Shown here piece by piece: positions 63,949-64,000 of a stretch of 64,000 nucleotides of DNA. How positions within the stretch are numbered: the stretch's first letter is position 1; the number at the start of each line of letters is the position of its first letter. Position numbers and translations under genes: made by a program. This stretch comes from Gammaproteobacteria bacterium. Lineage in GTDB: Bacteria > Pseudomonadota > Gammaproteobacteria > UBA6429 > Thiohalophilaceae. The notes under the pieces are model-generated. The model was not told the DNA's origin and made no database searches. It worked only from the letters and a program-made list of their open reading frames with translations. The DNA is taken from positions 62,001-126,000 of the forward strand of contig JAOUNS010000008.1 of assembly GCA_029880855.1 (NCBI GenBank), in the 5' to 3' direction.

Positions 63949-64000
63949 CTATTTATCCACCTTGCTGATATTGCTGCCGTAGAAAATTTCCAGCATTTCC
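63949..64000 (-). CDS. C-terminal fragment of an unidentified protein at the window edge
   Basis: On the minus strand a frame runs from the edge to a TAG at 63949-63951 and reads EMLEIFYGSNISKVDK. It is convergent with coq7, as an independent gene would be. I do not recognise the family from 16 residues. Confidence 0.45.
   Translation of the reverse strand, partial: EMLEIFYGSNISKVDK

Overview
The window is a gene-dense chromosomal stretch from a gammaproteobacterium. It shows outer-membrane porins, the ubiquinone genes ubiH, a ubiI-like gene and coq7, and the gammaproteobacterial block pepP-ubiH-ubiI with ygfB, zapA, 6S RNA and ygfA. A sigma28-type promoter in front of a chemotaxis receptor suggests a flagellated cell. 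A split glycine dehydrogenase, DsrE-family proteins, a C_GCAxxG_C_C protein and a DUF3683 oxidoreductase fit a free-living, possibly sulfur-oxidising lineage. That last point is inference; no rRNA or marker gene here fixes the species. I see no prophage, no intact IS element and no CRISPR array.

Layout. 1-7 kb: ComFB-like protein, apaG and apaH split by a TPR/beta-barrel plus FecR pair, then small unknown proteins, a GNAT enzyme and a palindromic repeat element. 7-13 kb: the lgt, thyA and folA genes interleaved with a chemotaxis receptor and an Omp85-like barrel, then an SDR epimerase. 13-17.7 kb: an EAL-HDOD protein, a small ArsR/ArsI cluster, an HI0933 flavoprotein and a glutaredoxin. 17.8-22.7 kb: a PhyH dioxygenase, a beta carbonic anhydrase and a decayed second PhyH copy, two small membrane proteins, SseB and an MBL-fold protein. 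22.9-30.9 kb: pfkB-family kinase, dgkA, and a glycine-cleavage gene set (lipA-gcvT-gcvH-gcvPA-tpx-gcvPB) behind a tandem glycine riboswitch with its terminator.

30.9-45 kb: Fur-controlled ferric-iron uptake genes, an Na+/H+ antiporter, the pepP-ubiH-ubiI block, ygfB, zapB-like/zapA, 6S RNA, ygfA, an EVE-domain protein, a lysine-rich histone-like protein, ilvA and rpiA. 45-48.5 kb: a porin and a secreted DsrE protein diverge from an ECF sigma factor and an anti-sigma factor whose extracytoplasmic part is itself DsrE-like; both directions carry the same ECF-type promoter motif. 48.5-55 kb: a 1290-residue fused FAD/Fe-S oxidoreductase and an 856-residue SEC-C/TPR/sulfotransferase protein. 55-64 kb: two trimeric porins, tRNA-Gln with a duplicated 3' end and terminator, rplM-rpsI, a hydrolase/ferredoxin pair, a GlcF-like protein, two small paralogous beta-barrels and coq7.

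The strongest candidate for a little-described system is the sigma/anti-sigma/DsrE/porin locus. The anti-sigma sensor domain and the divergently encoded exported DsrE protein look like paralogs, share a cysteine position, and sit behind matching promoters. This suggests a self-contained envelope response, perhaps to reactive sulfur species.
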